This document shows, in pieces, positions 43,485 to 54,683 of a stretch of DNA of 64,000 nt. Position 1 is the first letter of the stretch; each line of letters starts with the position of its first letter. Both the position numbers and the translations under genes were made by a program. This DNA comes from Tepidicaulis marinus (GTDB lineage Bacteria; Pseudomonadota; Alphaproteobacteria; Parvibaculales; Parvibaculaceae): the NCBI RefSeq assembly GCF_000739695.1, contig NZ_BBIO01000018.1, forward strand, positions 1-64,000. The letters run 5' to 3'. The notes beneath the pieces were generated by a model. It had not been told where the DNA came from. It did no database searches and was given only the letters and a program-made list of their open reading frames with translations.

Positions 43485-44567
43485 CTAGTCGGTCAGGCAG
43501 GCCGGGTCGAATTCATATCGCCCGGCAAGCCAATCGAGGATTTCCCGGCCCAGCGCCGTACCCTCGAAAGGCGCATAGCGCGCGGACATGGCCGCCGCAT
43601 CGAGCTTGTCCAAGCCCTGACGCTGAAAGACCTCGAGATCGTCGATGATAAGGGAACCGAGCGCCTCCCCGGCTTCTGCCAGGGCAGCCCGCTCGAAGGC
43701 GGCGCGGGGCTCATAAGCCTCCTGAAGGCGGTAGCTTTCTTCCAGCGTGCGCAGGGGAATGCGCGAGGCGGCGGGCTGGTTCATCGGGTTGACCGCGTGG
43801 CCGGCAAGCAAGGGGGCAAGCGCGCCTGGCCTGCCGGTAAACGCATCCAGATGCAAAAAGCGCGACATGCGCGCCCCGTCATTGACCGGATAATTGTCCC
43901 AGAGGAAGGGTTTGCGGGAGAAGATTTCGGTAACTTCCTCGATATGGGCCTTCGTGAACTCCGGCGTGCAGACCTTCGGCCCCGTCCAGAACACATCGAA
44001 AGCCGGATCGAGATCACGCCCCAGGTCCTGCATGTAATTTTCAGGCATGGCGCCGAAGACTTTTTCAAGGATCGGATCGAAAGAGTAATAGCTCGGGCAC
44101 ATGATGAAGCGGCTCGCCGTGCTCAGCGCCGCAATCTCATCCGTCAGCTTTGCCTGCAGGCCCGCAAGCCCCGGCACATCGCCCTTCATGTCGTCGAAGA
44201 GAATGCAAAGAATGTCGGGCCCGATGGCGTTGATCTCATCCATCTTGCGCTTCAGTGCCGCGCGGGCCTCTGCCGTATCATCGAGATAAAGCTCGAACGG
44301 GCTAAAGCCGATGCCGAAGGAAAGTCCTTCGGCCTTATAGGCGGCGGCAAGGCGGATAAGCGCGTCATGCCGGGCCTCCGGCCAGGGCGATTGCCAGTTC
44401 TTGCGCAGAAAGGCATCGCCCTTCGGGGCATAGATATAAAAGCAAAAGCCGCGCTCCTTCAGGAACGCGGCATATGCGTGGCGGTCTTCCCAGCTCCATT
44501 CCCGGCCGTAAAAGCCTTCGATGAGCCCGGCGGGGCAACGATCCTCGTTCATTGCGCCCGCGCTCAT
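43485..44567 (-). CDS. GH84-family glycosidase (O-GlcNAcase / hyaluronidase-like)
   Basis: A 360-residue cytoplasmic protein (no signal peptide) with the GH84 core: GLIEGFYGREWSWEDR near the start and the catalytic aspartate pair in ILFDDM (D125, D126). GH84 enzymes remove N-acetylglucosamine from O-GlcNAc proteins or hyaluronan by substrate-assisted catalysis. Further conserved parts are YAPKGDAFLRKNW and LWDNYPVNDGARMSR. It starts eight bases after the pccA stop, with AGGGG upstream, so it may be the last gene of the pcc operon. Its role in a bacterium with no visible O-GlcNAc transferase nearby is unclear. Confidence 0.86.
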   Translation of the reverse strand: MSAGAMNEDRCPAGLIEGFYGREWSWEDRHAYAAFLKERGFCFYIYAPKGDAFLRKNWQSPWPEARHDALIRLAAAYKAEGLSFGIGFSPFELYLDDTAEARAALKRKMDEINAIGPDILCILFDDMKGDVPGLAGLQAKLTDEIAALSTASRFIMCPSYYSFDPILEKVFGAMPENYMQDLGRDLDPAFDVFWTGPKVCTPEFTKAHIEEVTEIFSRKPFLWDNYPVNDGARMSRFLHLDAFTGRPGALAPLLAGHAVNPMNQPAASRIPLRTLEESYRLQEAYEPRAAFERAALAEAGEALGSLIIDDLEVFQRQGLDKLDAAAMSARYAPFEGTALGREILDWLAGRYEFDPACLTD

Positions 44568-44574
44568 GAGACCC

Positions 44575-46596
<2,022 letters not shown>

Positions 46597-46605
46597 GACG
46601 CCCCC

Positions 46606-48138
46606 TTACAACGGCAAATTGTCGTGTTTTTTCCAGGGATTTTCGAGCTCCTTGTCGCGCAGCAGCGCCAGAGCCCGGGCCACCCTGGCCCGTGTGCCGT
46701 GAGGCATGATCACATCGTCGATATAGCCGCGCTCGGCCGCGACGAACGGGTTGAGGAAGCGGTCTTCATAGGCCTTGGTATGCGCCTCGATCTTTTCCGC
46801 ATCGCCAAGGTCTTGGCGGTGAATGATCTCCACCGCCCCTTTGGCGCCCATCACCGCGATCTGCGCCGTCGGCCAGGCATAGTTGATGTCGCCGCGCAAA
46901 TGCTTGGAGGACATCACGTCATAGGCCCCGCCATAGGCTTTGCGGGTGATCACCGTCACTTTGGGAACGGTTGCCTCGGTATAAGCAAAGAGCAGCTTGG
47001 CGCCGTGCTTGATCAGCCCGCCATATTCCTGCGCCGTGCCCGGCAGGAAGCCCGGCACATCGACGAAGGTGACGATCGGGATCTCGAAACAGTCGCAGAA
47101 GCGCACGAACCGCGCCGCCTTGCGGCTTGCATCGGAATCGAGCACGCCCGCCAGCACCATGGGCTGGTTAGCGACGATGCCGACCGTGCGCCCTTCGATG
47201 CGCCCGAAACCGGTAATGATGTTCTTGGCGAAGTTTTCCTGCAGCTCGAAGAAGTCGGCCTCGTCCACCGTCTTCAGCACCAGCTCCTTCATGTCATAGG
47301 GCATGTTGGGATTGTGCGGGATGAGTGTGTCGAGCGAGGGTTCCTCGCGGTTCGGATCGTCGAAGAAAGGGCGCTCCGGCACGCCGGACACATTGGAAAG
47401 CGGCAGGAAGTCGATCAGCCGGCGCAGCTGCGTCATGGCGATCACGTCATTGTCGAAAGCCCCGTCCGCAACGGAAGATTTCGTCGTGTGGATCGAAGCC
47501 CCGCCCAGCTCTTCGGCCGTCACGGTTTCATTCGTCACGGTCTTCACCACATCCGGGCCCGTCACGAACATGTAGGAGGTATCGCGCACCATGAAGATGA
47601 AGTCAGTCATGGCGGGCGAGTAAACGTCACCGCCCGCGCACGGGCCCATGATCACGGAAATCTGCGGCACGACGCCGGAGGCCATAACGTTCCGTGTAAA
47701 GACTTCCCCGTAACCGCCCAGCGCATCGACGCCTTCTTGAATGCGCGCACCGCCCGCATCGAAAAGCCCGATCACCGGCGCGCCGGTGCGGATCGCCATG
47801 TCCTGAACCTTGGTGATCTTCTTGGCATGGGTGCGGGAAAGCGAGCCGCCGAAAACGGTAAAGTCCTTGGCAAAGATATAGACCTTGCGCCCGTTCACCG
47901 TGCCCCAGCCGGTCACCACGCCATCGCCCGGAAACTTGGTCTTTTCCATCCCGAATTCGTGGCAATCATGCTCCACGAACATGTCGAACTCTTCAAAAGA
48001 GCCTTCGTCGAGGAACAGTTCGATACGCTCGCGGGCGGTCAATTTGCCCTTCGTGTGCTGCGCATCGATGCGGCGTTGCCCCCCGCCCATCTTGGCGTTC
48101 TGACGCCGCTCTTCCAACTGGCGGACGATTTCTTTCAT
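46606..48138 (-). CDS. pccB: Propionyl-CoA carboxylase, carboxyltransferase beta subunit
   Basis: A 510-residue carboxyltransferase: [27 protein letters not shown] (fragment [17 protein letters not shown]), [19 protein letters not shown] (fragment DFTVFGGS), and the [22 protein letters not shown] region (fragments VPGFLPG and GGLIKHGAK), all typical of PccB. It is followed nine bases later by pccA. In many alphaproteobacteria pccB, pccA and a methylmalonyl-CoA epimerase/mutase set are clustered; only the carboxylase is seen here. Confidence 0.93.
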   Translation of the reverse strand: MKEIVRQLEERRQNAKMGGGQRRIDAQHTKGKLTARERIELFLDEGSFEEFDMFVEHDCHEFGMEKTKFPGDGVVTGWGTVNGRKVYIFAKDFTVFGGSLSRTHAKKITKVQDMAIRTGAPVIGLFDAGGARIQEGVDALGGYGEVFTRNVMASGVVPQISVIMGPCAGGDVYSPAMTDFIFMVRDTSYMFVTGPDVVKTVTNETVTAEELGGASIHTTKSSVADGAFDNDVIAMTQLRRLIDFLPLSNVSGVPERPFFDDPNREEPSLDTLIPHNPNMPYDMKELVLKTVDEADFFELQENFAKNIITGFGRIEGRTVGIVANQPMVLAGVLDSDASRKAARFVRFCDCFEIPIVTFVDVPGFLPGTAQEYGGLIKHGAKLLFAYTEATVPKVTVITRKAYGGAYDVMSSKHLRGDINYAWPTAQIAVMGAKGAVEIIHRQDLGDAEKIEAHTKAYEDRFLNPFVAAERGYIDDVIMPHGTRARVARALALLRDKELENPWKKHDNLPL

Positions 48139-48352
48139 GGCGTCCCCTCACCTTGTTACTTTGCGTTTTGAGGCCGTTTTTCAGACAGGCGGCGAACCCG
48201 CCCTCGCGATACCCTAAAAACCGGGAAAAGCTGAAAATTTGGCGCCTTGAATAGCACCCGCGCCGGGCAATGACCACCCGCTTCTTGCCTTTCTGCGCCC
48301 GCCCCGGCGCAAGCTGGCGCGGACGTTGCGGCAAGTCCTGCCGCAGAAAGGC

Positions 48353-49132
48353 TCAGCCGCGCAAAAGCGCCAGGAATCGCCCTGCCGCCTCGATCGCCTC
48401 GCGCCGGGCAGCCAGCCTGTCCCGCGCTTCCGCGTCCTCGCCCCATTGCTCGGCCTGGAAGGCTTCATCGAGATGGGCGGCCTCATAAGCAGCCTCCGGC
48501 GTGATATAACCGCGATGGACCGCCAGCGCGATGATCAACGAGCCGGTAAGCGCGGTCAGGCTGGAAAAGCCGCTCAACTCGAAATCGTCCATCCCTTCGA
48601 CGGGGTCCCGAAGACACGCCAGATGCGAGGCATCCTGTTCGAGAGGCAGTACGCTCGCAGTTATGGCAAGCCGCGCGCCAAAACTTTCCTCCGCCCAATC
48701 GAGCAGCGGCTGCCACTGCGCCGCCTGCCGTTCGGCCAGGATCTCGGGAAAATCCGCCCGGTAGCAAAGGAGGTCCGTGCCCGCGAAATTCATCACTTCA
48801 TCGATCACCGCCGCCCGCTGCGCCGAAATCCGGTCGATCGCGGTATTGGCAAGCTTGGTGAGCGGCATGGAGAAGGTGTCGATATGTCCCTTCTGCGCGT
48901 CCCATTCACCGGCAATCGCCCGGCCAAGCGCTTCGGCAGGCACGCGTAGCACGGCTTTGGCCGGCGTCTTCACCGCCCGCCCGTCAAGAGTGATGGCGAA
49001 GCCGCCTTCCTCTTTACGGATATCCACATCCTTGTAGAAGCGTTTGGGCTTCGGCGCCTTCGCCTCCTTGCCCGGATGCGGCTTGAAACGGTCCGCGGCA
49101 AGGTTCCGGCCCAATTCATCATCGATGCTCAT
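48353..49132 (-). CDS. ATP12-family F1-ATPase assembly chaperone
   Basis: A 259-residue protein matching ATP12 (COG5387): RFYKDVDIRKEEGGFAITLDGRAVKTPAKAVLRVP (fragments FAITLDGRAVKTPAK and LRVPA), WDAQKGHIDTFSMPLTKLANTAIDR (fragment MPLTKLANTAID), and a C-terminal ALVHRGYI-like stretch. Mitochondrial Atp12 binds the alpha subunit of F1 during assembly; alphaproteobacterial relatives are assumed to do the same. The start overlaps the gph stop by four bases (ATGA). It is the last gene of the degP-rarA-crcB-rluA-gph chain. Confidence 0.88.
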   Translation of the reverse strand: MSIDDELGRNLAADRFKPHPGKEAKAPKPKRFYKDVDIRKEEGGFAITLDGRAVKTPAKAVLRVPAEALGRAIAGEWDAQKGHIDTFSMPLTKLANTAIDRISAQRAAVIDEVMNFAGTDLLCYRADFPEILAERQAAQWQPLLDWAEESFGARLAITASVLPLEQDASHLACLRDPVEGMDDFELSGFSSLTALTGSLIIALAVHRGYITPEAAYEAAHLDEAFQAEQWGEDAEARDRLAARREAIEAAGRFLALLRG

Positions 49133-49845
49133 TCCGCCGCCTCTTTCCTGCTCTGCGCCTTGCCCTGCCATTCGCTCCAAAGCGTGCCGAGCGCCTCTTG
49201 CGTTTCGCCGAAATGCTGCAGGATGCGCCGCGCGCCGCTGGCACTGAGCGCTGCCGGTTCATGATAGCCCCAGGCAACGCCAAGCCCGTGCGCGCCCGCG
49301 CTCTGCGCCATCAGCATATCATAGCTGGTATCGCCAATAATGACCGTGTGGTCCGCCCGCGCGCCGGTTTCGCCGAGCGCCCGCTCGATCATGCCCGGAT
49401 GGGGTTTGGACGGCGCATCATCGGCGGTTTGCAGCGTGATGAAATAGTCGGAGAGCCCATGCAGCGCCAGAATATTGCGCAGGCCCTTTTGCGACTTGCC
49501 CGTCACGATACCGAGCAGCACATCTTCTTCGTTCCGCAGCCAGTCCAGCGCTTCCTGCGCGCCCTCGAACAAGGGCTCATGCAGATCGGGCCGCCCACGC
49601 AAAGTGGTAAAAGCATCGCGGTAGGCCTCCGTCACCCGCGCCAAGGTGACGGGGTCCTGTGCCGGCAAGAGGGCGGCAATGGCATTTTCAAGCGAGAGGC
49701 CCACAATGGAAAGCACTTCCCCGCGGGGCAGAAGTTCCAGCCCGTTTTGCGTAAAGGCCTCGTTCATCGCCGCCACGATCATATGCTGACTGTCGACAAG
49801 CGTGCCGTCGCAGTCAAAGAGCACGAGTTTCAGCTCCCCGCTCAT
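49129..49845 (-). CDS. gph: Phosphoglycolate phosphatase-like HAD hydrolase
   Basis: A 238-residue HAD phosphatase with motif I in LFDCDGTLVDSQ (D9, D11), motif II in GIVTGKS, motif III and IV in IIGDTSYDM. The helical cap after motif I (MNEAFTQNGL to GLSLENAIAAL) is of the Gph/PGP type. It removes phosphoglycolate formed by DNA repair or oxygenation, though the substrate is inferred. It overlaps the rluA-family gene before it and the ATP12 gene after it by four bases each. Confidence 0.85.
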   Translation of the reverse strand: MSGELKLVLFDCDGTLVDSQHMIVAAMNEAFTQNGLELLPRGEVLSIVGLSLENAIAALLPAQDPVTLARVTEAYRDAFTTLRGRPDLHEPLFEGAQEALDWLRNEEDVLLGIVTGKSQKGLRNILALHGLSDYFITLQTADDAPSKPHPGMIERALGETGARADHTVIIGDTSYDMLMAQSAGAHGLGVAWGYHEPAALSASGARRILQHFGETQEALGTLWSEWQGKAQSRKEAAE

Positions 49846-50834
49846 GCCAAAAGCTCCGCAAACGGATCGCCGTCGTCATTGGGATCGAAGCCGAAAAGCT
49901 TCCAGGCTTTGAGCATATGCTCGGGCAAAGGCGCCGTGCATTTCAGCCGCCCGCCTTCCGGATGCGCAATATCGAGCGCGCGGGCATGAAGATGCAGCTT
50001 GCGCTCGATCTCCCCGCCGGGATGCGCCTCCGCCCCGCCATATTTGCCGTCCCCGGCAATCGGCGTTTTCAGCGCATAGGCGGCATGGGCGCGGATCTGA
50101 TGCGTGCGCCCCGTCACCGGCATGAAGGCCACCCAGGCAAGGCGCTGGCCCGCCTGTGCCACCACGGCGAAATGGGTCGTGGCGTTTTTTGCCTCTTCAT
50201 CCTCGAACTCGGCGGCATGCACCCGCTCGCGCCCCGGCCCGCCGAGCTTGGCAAGCGGCATGCGGATCGTGCCCCGCGCCGGGCGCGGCACGCCGACGGT
50301 CAGCGCCCAGTAAATCTTATGCGCATCCTTCTTTTTGAACGCCCGCCCGAGATAGGCCGCCGCCTTGCTGTTCCGTGCCAGCACCAGCACACCGCTCGTA
50401 TCCCGGTCGAGCCGGTGCACGAGTTTCGGGCGCTCAGGCGCATCGAATTTCAGCCCCTCCAGCATCCCGTCGAGATGGCGCTCGGTTTTCGAGCCGCCCT
50501 GCACCGCAAGACCCGCCGGTTTGTTGATCACGATGAGAGAGCTGTCCTTATGGCGCACCAGCTCCTGCACATAAGCGCGGTCCTGCGGCGTGGTTTTGGG
50601 TTTGGGCTTGGCAGGCGGCGGGCTGAGATCGCCCAGCGGCGGCACGCGCACCATCTGCCCCGCCTCAAGACGGGCATTGCTTTTCACGCGCCCGCCATCC
50701 ACCCGCACCTGCCCCGTGCGCAGCAGCTTTTCGACGCGCCCTTGAGTGAGGCCCGGATAGCGTTTCTTCAGCCACTTATCGAGGCGCACGCCATCATCCT
50801 CGGCGCGGATATCCACTTGTTCGACATTACTCAC
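49842..50834 (-). CDS. RluA-family pseudouridine synthase (RluC/RluD type)
   Basis: A 330-residue synthase with an N-terminal S4 RNA-binding domain (VRLDKWLKKRYPGLTQGRVEKLLRTGQV, seen as LDKWLKKRYP and KLLRTGQVRV) and the catalytic HRLDRDTSGVLV, where Asp is the nucleophile. It modifies 23S rRNA uridines. RluC and RluD cannot be separated by eye; an S4 domain fits RluC or RluD. The start is GTG, overlapping the crcB stop by four bases (GTGA). Confidence 0.9.
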   Translation of the reverse strand: MSNVEQVDIRAEDDGVRLDKWLKKRYPGLTQGRVEKLLRTGQVRVDGGRVKSNARLEAGQMVRVPPLGDLSPPPAKPKPKTTPQDRAYVQELVRHKDSSLIVINKPAGLAVQGGSKTERHLDGMLEGLKFDAPERPKLVHRLDRDTSGVLVLARNSKAAAYLGRAFKKKDAHKIYWALTVGVPRPARGTIRMPLAKLGGPGRERVHAAEFEDEEAKNATTHFAVVAQAGQRLAWVAFMPVTGRTHQIRAHAAYALKTPIAGDGKYGGAEAHPGGEIERKLHLHARALDIAHPEGGRLKCTAPLPEHMLKAWKLFGFDPNDDGDPFAELLA

Positions 50835-51205
50835 GTCAGCACCGCCCTTACGGCATAAAGTCCCGCGAAGACCGCGGCGATGGAAAGACCCATGGACCCG
50901 AACGCATAAAGCAGCGCCAGGCCGGCTTGTTTTTTCTCTATCAAGTTCGCCACATCGAGCGAGTAGGCAGAGAAGGTCGTAAAGCCGCCGAGGACGCCCG
51001 TGACGAGAAAAGCGCGCATCTCAGGGGTAAGCGAAAGCCGCAAAGCGCCCGCTTCCACCAGCGCGCCGATGAGAAACGAGCCGATGACATTCACCCCGAA
51101 CGTCCCCCAGGGGAAATTCGGCCCGAATAGGCGCAGCGCCTGCGCGGCGAAGAGATAACGGGCGGACGCGCCCAGCGCTCCGCCCAGCGCCACGGATAGC
51201 AGCAT
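50831..51205 (-). CDS. crcB: Fluoride channel CrcB/Fluc
   Basis: A 124-residue membrane protein with four helices that exports fluoride as a dual-topology dimer. It has the family GGFTTFS motif in GVLGGFTTFSAYSLD and the N-terminal GGALGASARY with the NVIGSFLIG segment (conserved Asn). AGGAGAAG before this ATG supports the start; it lies three bases past the rarA stop codon's first base region, effectively abutting rarA. No fluoride riboswitch can be placed upstream because the previous gene is coding right up to it. Confidence 0.92.
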   Translation of the reverse strand: MLLSVALGGALGASARYLFAAQALRLFGPNFPWGTFGVNVIGSFLIGALVEAGALRLSLTPEMRAFLVTGVLGGFTTFSAYSLDVANLIEKKQAGLALLYAFGSMGLSIAAVFAGLYAVRAVLT

Positions 51206-51207
51206 TT

Positions 51208-52512
51208 TCACGTCGTCTTCTCCTGCCTCAGCTTTGCCCAATAGGCGAGCCGCTTGGCAATCTCCCGCTCGAACCCGCGTTCGGGCGGCTTATAAAACTG
51301 CCGGCGGGCCATTTCATCGGGAAAGTAATTCTGTCCCGAAAAAGCTTCCGGCGTATCGTGGTCATAAACATAGCCTTCCCCGTAGCCAAGCTCCTTCATC
51401 AGCTTGGTGGGGGCATTGAGGATATGGGCAGGCGGCGCCACGGAGCCCGTCTCCTTGGCCGCGCGCATGGCCTGACCGTAAGCCTTGTAAGCCGCGTTCG
51501 ATTTCGGCGCGCTCGCCATATAAAGCACGGCCTGGGCAAGCGCCAGCTCGCCTTCCGGGCTGCCGAGAAAGTCATAGGCTTCCTTCGCATCGAGCGCGAC
51601 GCGCAGCGCCTGGGGGTCGGCAAGGCCGATATCCTCGACCGCCATGCGCACCACCCGGCGGATGATGTAAAGCGGATCTTCCCCTCCCGTCAGCATCCGC
51701 GCCAGCCAATAAAGCGCCGCATCCACATCCGAGCCGCGCACGGATTTATGCAGCGCACTGATGAGATTGTAATGCCCTTCCCGGCCTTTGTCGTAAAGCG
51801 GCGCACGGCGCTGGACGAGGCGGATCAGCTCGTCCGTCTCCACGGTTTCAGGCAAATCAAGAGCGAAAAGCTCCTCGGCCATATTGAGCAGAAACCGCCC
51901 GTCCCCATCCGCCATGGCGCGCAGCGAGGCCCGCGCTTCCTCGGTAAGCGGAAGGCTGCGGCCTTCATAGGCCTCGGCCCGCTTCAGCAGCTCTTCGAGA
52001 GCGGGATCATCGAGCCGGTTCAGCACCAGCACCTGCGCGCGAGAGAGCAAAGCGGCATTCAGCTCGAAGGAGGGATTTTCCGTCGTCGCCCCGATCAGCG
52101 TCACCGTGCCGTCTTCCATCACGGGCAGAAAACTGTCCTGCTGGGTACGGTTGAAGCGGTGGATCTCATCGATGAAAAGCAGCGTGCCCTTGCCCGTTTC
52201 CCGCCGCGCGCGGGCCGCCTCGAAGGCTTTTTTCAGGTCCGCAACGCCGGAAAAGATCGCCGACATCTGGTGGAACTCGAGCCCCACATGCCCGGCCAGG
52301 AGCCTGGCCATGGTGGTCTTGCCGGTGCCGGGCGGCCCCCAGAGAATGATCGAGGAAAGATGCCCGGAGGCGACCATCCGCCCGATGGGCCCTTCCGGGC
52401 CGATCAGGTGGCTTTGGCCCACCACTTCCTGAAGCGATTTCGGGCGCAAACGGTCCGCCAGGGGCCGCGGCGCCTCATCGCCCATTCCGGCTGCATCGAA
52501 AAGCGTGTTCAT
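51208..52512 (-). CDS. rarA: Replication-associated recombination ATPase RarA
   Basis: A 434-residue AAA+ ATPase (MgsA/WRNIP1 family) that acts at stalled replication forks with SSB. It has LADRLRPKSLQEVVGQ near the start, Walker A GPPGTGKTT, Walker B LLFIDEIHRFN, sensor 1 GATTENPSF, and the C-terminal tetramerisation region GREGHYNLISALHKSVRGSDVDAALYWLARML (fragment HKSVRGSDVDAALYW). It is followed immediately by crcB. degP is the preceding gene on the same strand, 57 bases upstream. Confidence 0.94.
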   Translation of the reverse strand: MNTLFDAAGMGDEAPRPLADRLRPKSLQEVVGQSHLIGPEGPIGRMVASGHLSSIILWGPPGTGKTTMARLLAGHVGLEFHQMSAIFSGVADLKKAFEAARARRETGKGTLLFIDEIHRFNRTQQDSFLPVMEDGTVTLIGATTENPSFELNAALLSRAQVLVLNRLDDPALEELLKRAEAYEGRSLPLTEEARASLRAMADGDGRFLLNMAEELFALDLPETVETDELIRLVQRRAPLYDKGREGHYNLISALHKSVRGSDVDAALYWLARMLTGGEDPLYIIRRVVRMAVEDIGLADPQALRVALDAKEAYDFLGSPEGELALAQAVLYMASAPKSNAAYKAYGQAMRAAKETGSVAPPAHILNAPTKLMKELGYGEGYVYDHDTPEAFSGQNYFPDEMARRQFYKPPERGFEREIAKRLAYWAKLRQEKTT

Positions 52513-52568
52513 CCGCTATGCCTAGCACGGAACGGCGCGCGTCTCACCCCATCCGGCCTGCTTGTCAT

Positions 52569-54005
52569 CTAACCGCGCACGCTGGCCGAGAAAATCTCGT
52601 CCCCGCGCTTGATCTTGAATTCCCATTGCCCGCGCGGTGCGGCGATCAGCTTTTGCAACCCGTCCGTATCGCGCACTTCCGTGCCGCCGACGGAAATAAT
52701 GATATCGCCCGGACGCACACCGATGCGCTGCGCCGGGCTGCCCCGCTGGACCCGCAAGACCACAACGCCGGTCGCCAGCGTGTCGATGCGCAGCTCGTCG
52801 GCAAAGGCGGGCGAGAGATTGCCCACCGTCGCCCCGGAGAAGGGATTGCGGCCGGAAAGCTCCGTCACATTGCGGGGCGGGTCTTCGGGGGGCAATTTCA
52901 GAGCGATGCGCGCCGTCCGCGTGCTGCCGCCGCGCACATAGGAAACCTCCATGCGCGCGCCCTCCGCCTTCGTCGCCACCCGGTAACGCACGCTTTGCGG
53001 ATCGAAGACATCGCGCCCATCGACCGCGCGAATGACATCCCCCGTGCGCAGCCCGGCCTTGTCCGCAGGTCCCCCAGGATAAACGTTCTGCACCAAGGCC
53101 CCGCCCGGCCTATCAAGGCCCAAGCTTTCGGCAAGGTCGGAGGTGACGGGCTGCAAGCTCGCCCCGAGCCAAGGCCGCTTCACCGTGCCGCCATCGACGG
53201 CGAATTCCACTACCGAGCGCACCATATTGGCCGGGATGGCAAAGCCGATCCCGATGGAGCCGCCCGAGCGGGAAAAGATCGCCGTGTTGATGCCGATGAG
53301 CTGACCGTCCATCGTCACCAGCGCGCCGCCTGAATTACCAGGATTGACGGCGGCATCGGTCTGAATGAAGAACTGGTAATCGGAGACGCCGACTTGCGTT
53401 CGCGCCAGCGCCGAGACGATGCCGCTTGTCACCGTCTGCCCGACGCCGAAGGGATTGCCGATGGCCAGCACCAGATCGCCCACTTCGACCGCATCTGAAT
53501 CCTTGAATTTGATCGCCGGCAGCGTCTCGCCCTTCGGGTCGATGCGCAGGACAGCAAGGTCCGTGCGCTCATCGGCCAGCACGAGCTCGGCGTCGAATTC
53601 GCGCCGGTCCGCCAGCGCCACGGTGAAGCTGTCGCCATCCGCCACCACGTGATTATTGGTGACGATGATCCCGTCGCCCCGCACGATGACGCCGGAGCCG
53701 AGCGATTGCTGCACCCGCTCGCGCGGCACCCCGAAGCTGAACCGGTCGCCGAAAAAGCGCTGGAAGAAGGGATCGTTCGAGAACGGAGACGGGCTCTCCT
53801 TCACCACCCGCTTGGAATAGACATTGACGACGGCGGGCGCGGCTTTTTGCACGACAGGCGCATAGGAGAGCTGCACCTCGGCCCGCGAGCCCGGCACCAC
53901 GCGCGTGGCTTCGGCCCGCGCGGAAAGCGGTGTGAAAAGCAAAGCGGCGATTAGAAGGACGGCAGCAACCGCCATCCAGAACAGCGCATACGCGGAATCA
54001 GACAT
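52569..54005 (-). CDS. degP: DegP/Do-family periplasmic serine protease
   Basis: A 478-residue HtrA protease. A hydrophobic N-terminal segment (8-27) exports or anchors it. The catalytic triad is H119 in NNHVV, D149 in RTDLAVL and S225 in GNSGGAL. Two PDZ domains follow (about 265-350 and 375-478). The family degrades misfolded envelope proteins. Compared with E. coli DegP, the LA loop is short, more like DegQ/DegS-type enzymes. GGGGAAG precedes this ATG. The gene starts about 150 bases after the rplQ terminator and begins the rarA-crcB-gph chain. Confidence 0.92.
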   Translation of the reverse strand: MSDSAYALFWMAVAAVLLIAALLFTPLSARAEATRVVPGSRAEVQLSYAPVVQKAAPAVVNVYSKRVVKESPSPFSNDPFFQRFFGDRFSFGVPRERVQQSLGSGVIVRGDGIIVTNNHVVADGDSFTVALADRREFDAELVLADERTDLAVLRIDPKGETLPAIKFKDSDAVEVGDLVLAIGNPFGVGQTVTSGIVSALARTQVGVSDYQFFIQTDAAVNPGNSGGALVTMDGQLIGINTAIFSRSGGSIGIGFAIPANMVRSVVEFAVDGGTVKRPWLGASLQPVTSDLAESLGLDRPGGALVQNVYPGGPADKAGLRTGDVIRAVDGRDVFDPQSVRYRVATKAEGARMEVSYVRGGSTRTARIALKLPPEDPPRNVTELSGRNPFSGATVGNLSPAFADELRIDTLATGVVVLRVQRGSPAQRIGVRPGDIIISVGGTEVRDTDGLQKLIAAPRGQWEFKIKRGDEIFSASVRG

Positions 54006-54143
54006 TACTTCCCCTACCATCACTCACTGCCCCGGCTATGGGCGGCCCCCTCGTCGAGGGTATTTTGGCCCACGCCGGTATTTTCGCAAGAGCCGGGCCG
54101 CGCGCAAGTTTCGATCCGGCCGGATTGCTAAAATCTCCCGTTT

Positions 54144-54181
54144 ATCCAAAACAAAAGGGCAGAAGCCGAAGCTCTGCCCTT
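54144..54181 (-). terminator. Intrinsic terminator of the ribosomal operon
   Basis: Nine-base stem AAGGGCAGA / TCTGCCCTT (54155-54163 with 54173-54181) around a nine-base loop, followed on minus by TTGTTTT. It lies 31 bases beyond the rplQ stop. Confidence 0.88.
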
Positions 54182-54211
54182 GTGTCTGCGGAGATAAGGC
54201 CTGCCTGCTCT

Positions 54212-54631
54212 TTAAGCGGCGGCGTCCTCGTCATCCATGATCACCGGACCGGAGTCCTGCCCGCGGGCGGTCTCGTCGCGGTCGACGAATTCGATGACGG
54301 CCATCGGCGCATTGTCGCCATGACGGAAACCGGCTTTCAGAACACGCGTATAGCCGCCCTGGCGCTCTTTGTAGCGCGGGCCCAGTTCGTCGAAAAGCTT
54401 GGCGGCCCATTTCTGGTCCGGGAGCTGCGAATAGGCCTGACGGCGCGCATGCAAATCGCCGCGCTTGCCCAGCGTCACCAGCTTCTCCACATAGGGGCGA
54501 AGCTCCTTGGCTTTCGGCAACGTGGTCACGATCTGCTCGTGCTTGATCAGCGCAACGGCCATATTGGCGAGCAACGCCTTGCGGTGGCTGGCTGTTCTAT
54601 TGAGCTTGCGGCCGGCTTTCCCGTGGCGCAT
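54212..54631 (-). CDS. rplQ: 50S ribosomal protein L17
   Basis: Last gene of the alpha part of the ribosomal operon. The 139 residues begin [25 protein letters not shown] in family form (fragments [14 protein letters not shown] and [14 protein letters not shown]), with a C-terminal tail of about 20 extra residues rich in Asp/Glu/Ala, as common in alphaproteobacterial L17. L17 lies near the peptide exit tunnel. It follows rpoA after 52 bases and is followed by an intrinsic terminator. Confidence 0.98.
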   Translation of the reverse strand: MRHGKAGRKLNRTASHRKALLANMAVALIKHEQIVTTLPKAKELRPYVEKLVTLGKRGDLHARRQAYSQLPDQKWAAKLFDELGPRYKERQGGYTRVLKAGFRHGDNAPMAVIEFVDRDETARGQDSGPVIMDDEDAAA

Positions 54632-54683
54632 GACTGTCTCCTGCTCTTCAATCTACGGCGCCTCACGGCGCGGCATGTCAAAC

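Noticed and set aside
48315-48345. Intrinsic terminator after the ATP12 gene
   Set aside because: A seven-base stem (TGCGGCA / TGCCGCA) exists but no T-run follows on the minus strand, so I did not call it.
51206-51260. A fluoride riboswitch upstream of crcB
   Set aside because: rarA coding sequence runs right up to the crcB start, leaving no room for the riboswitch.
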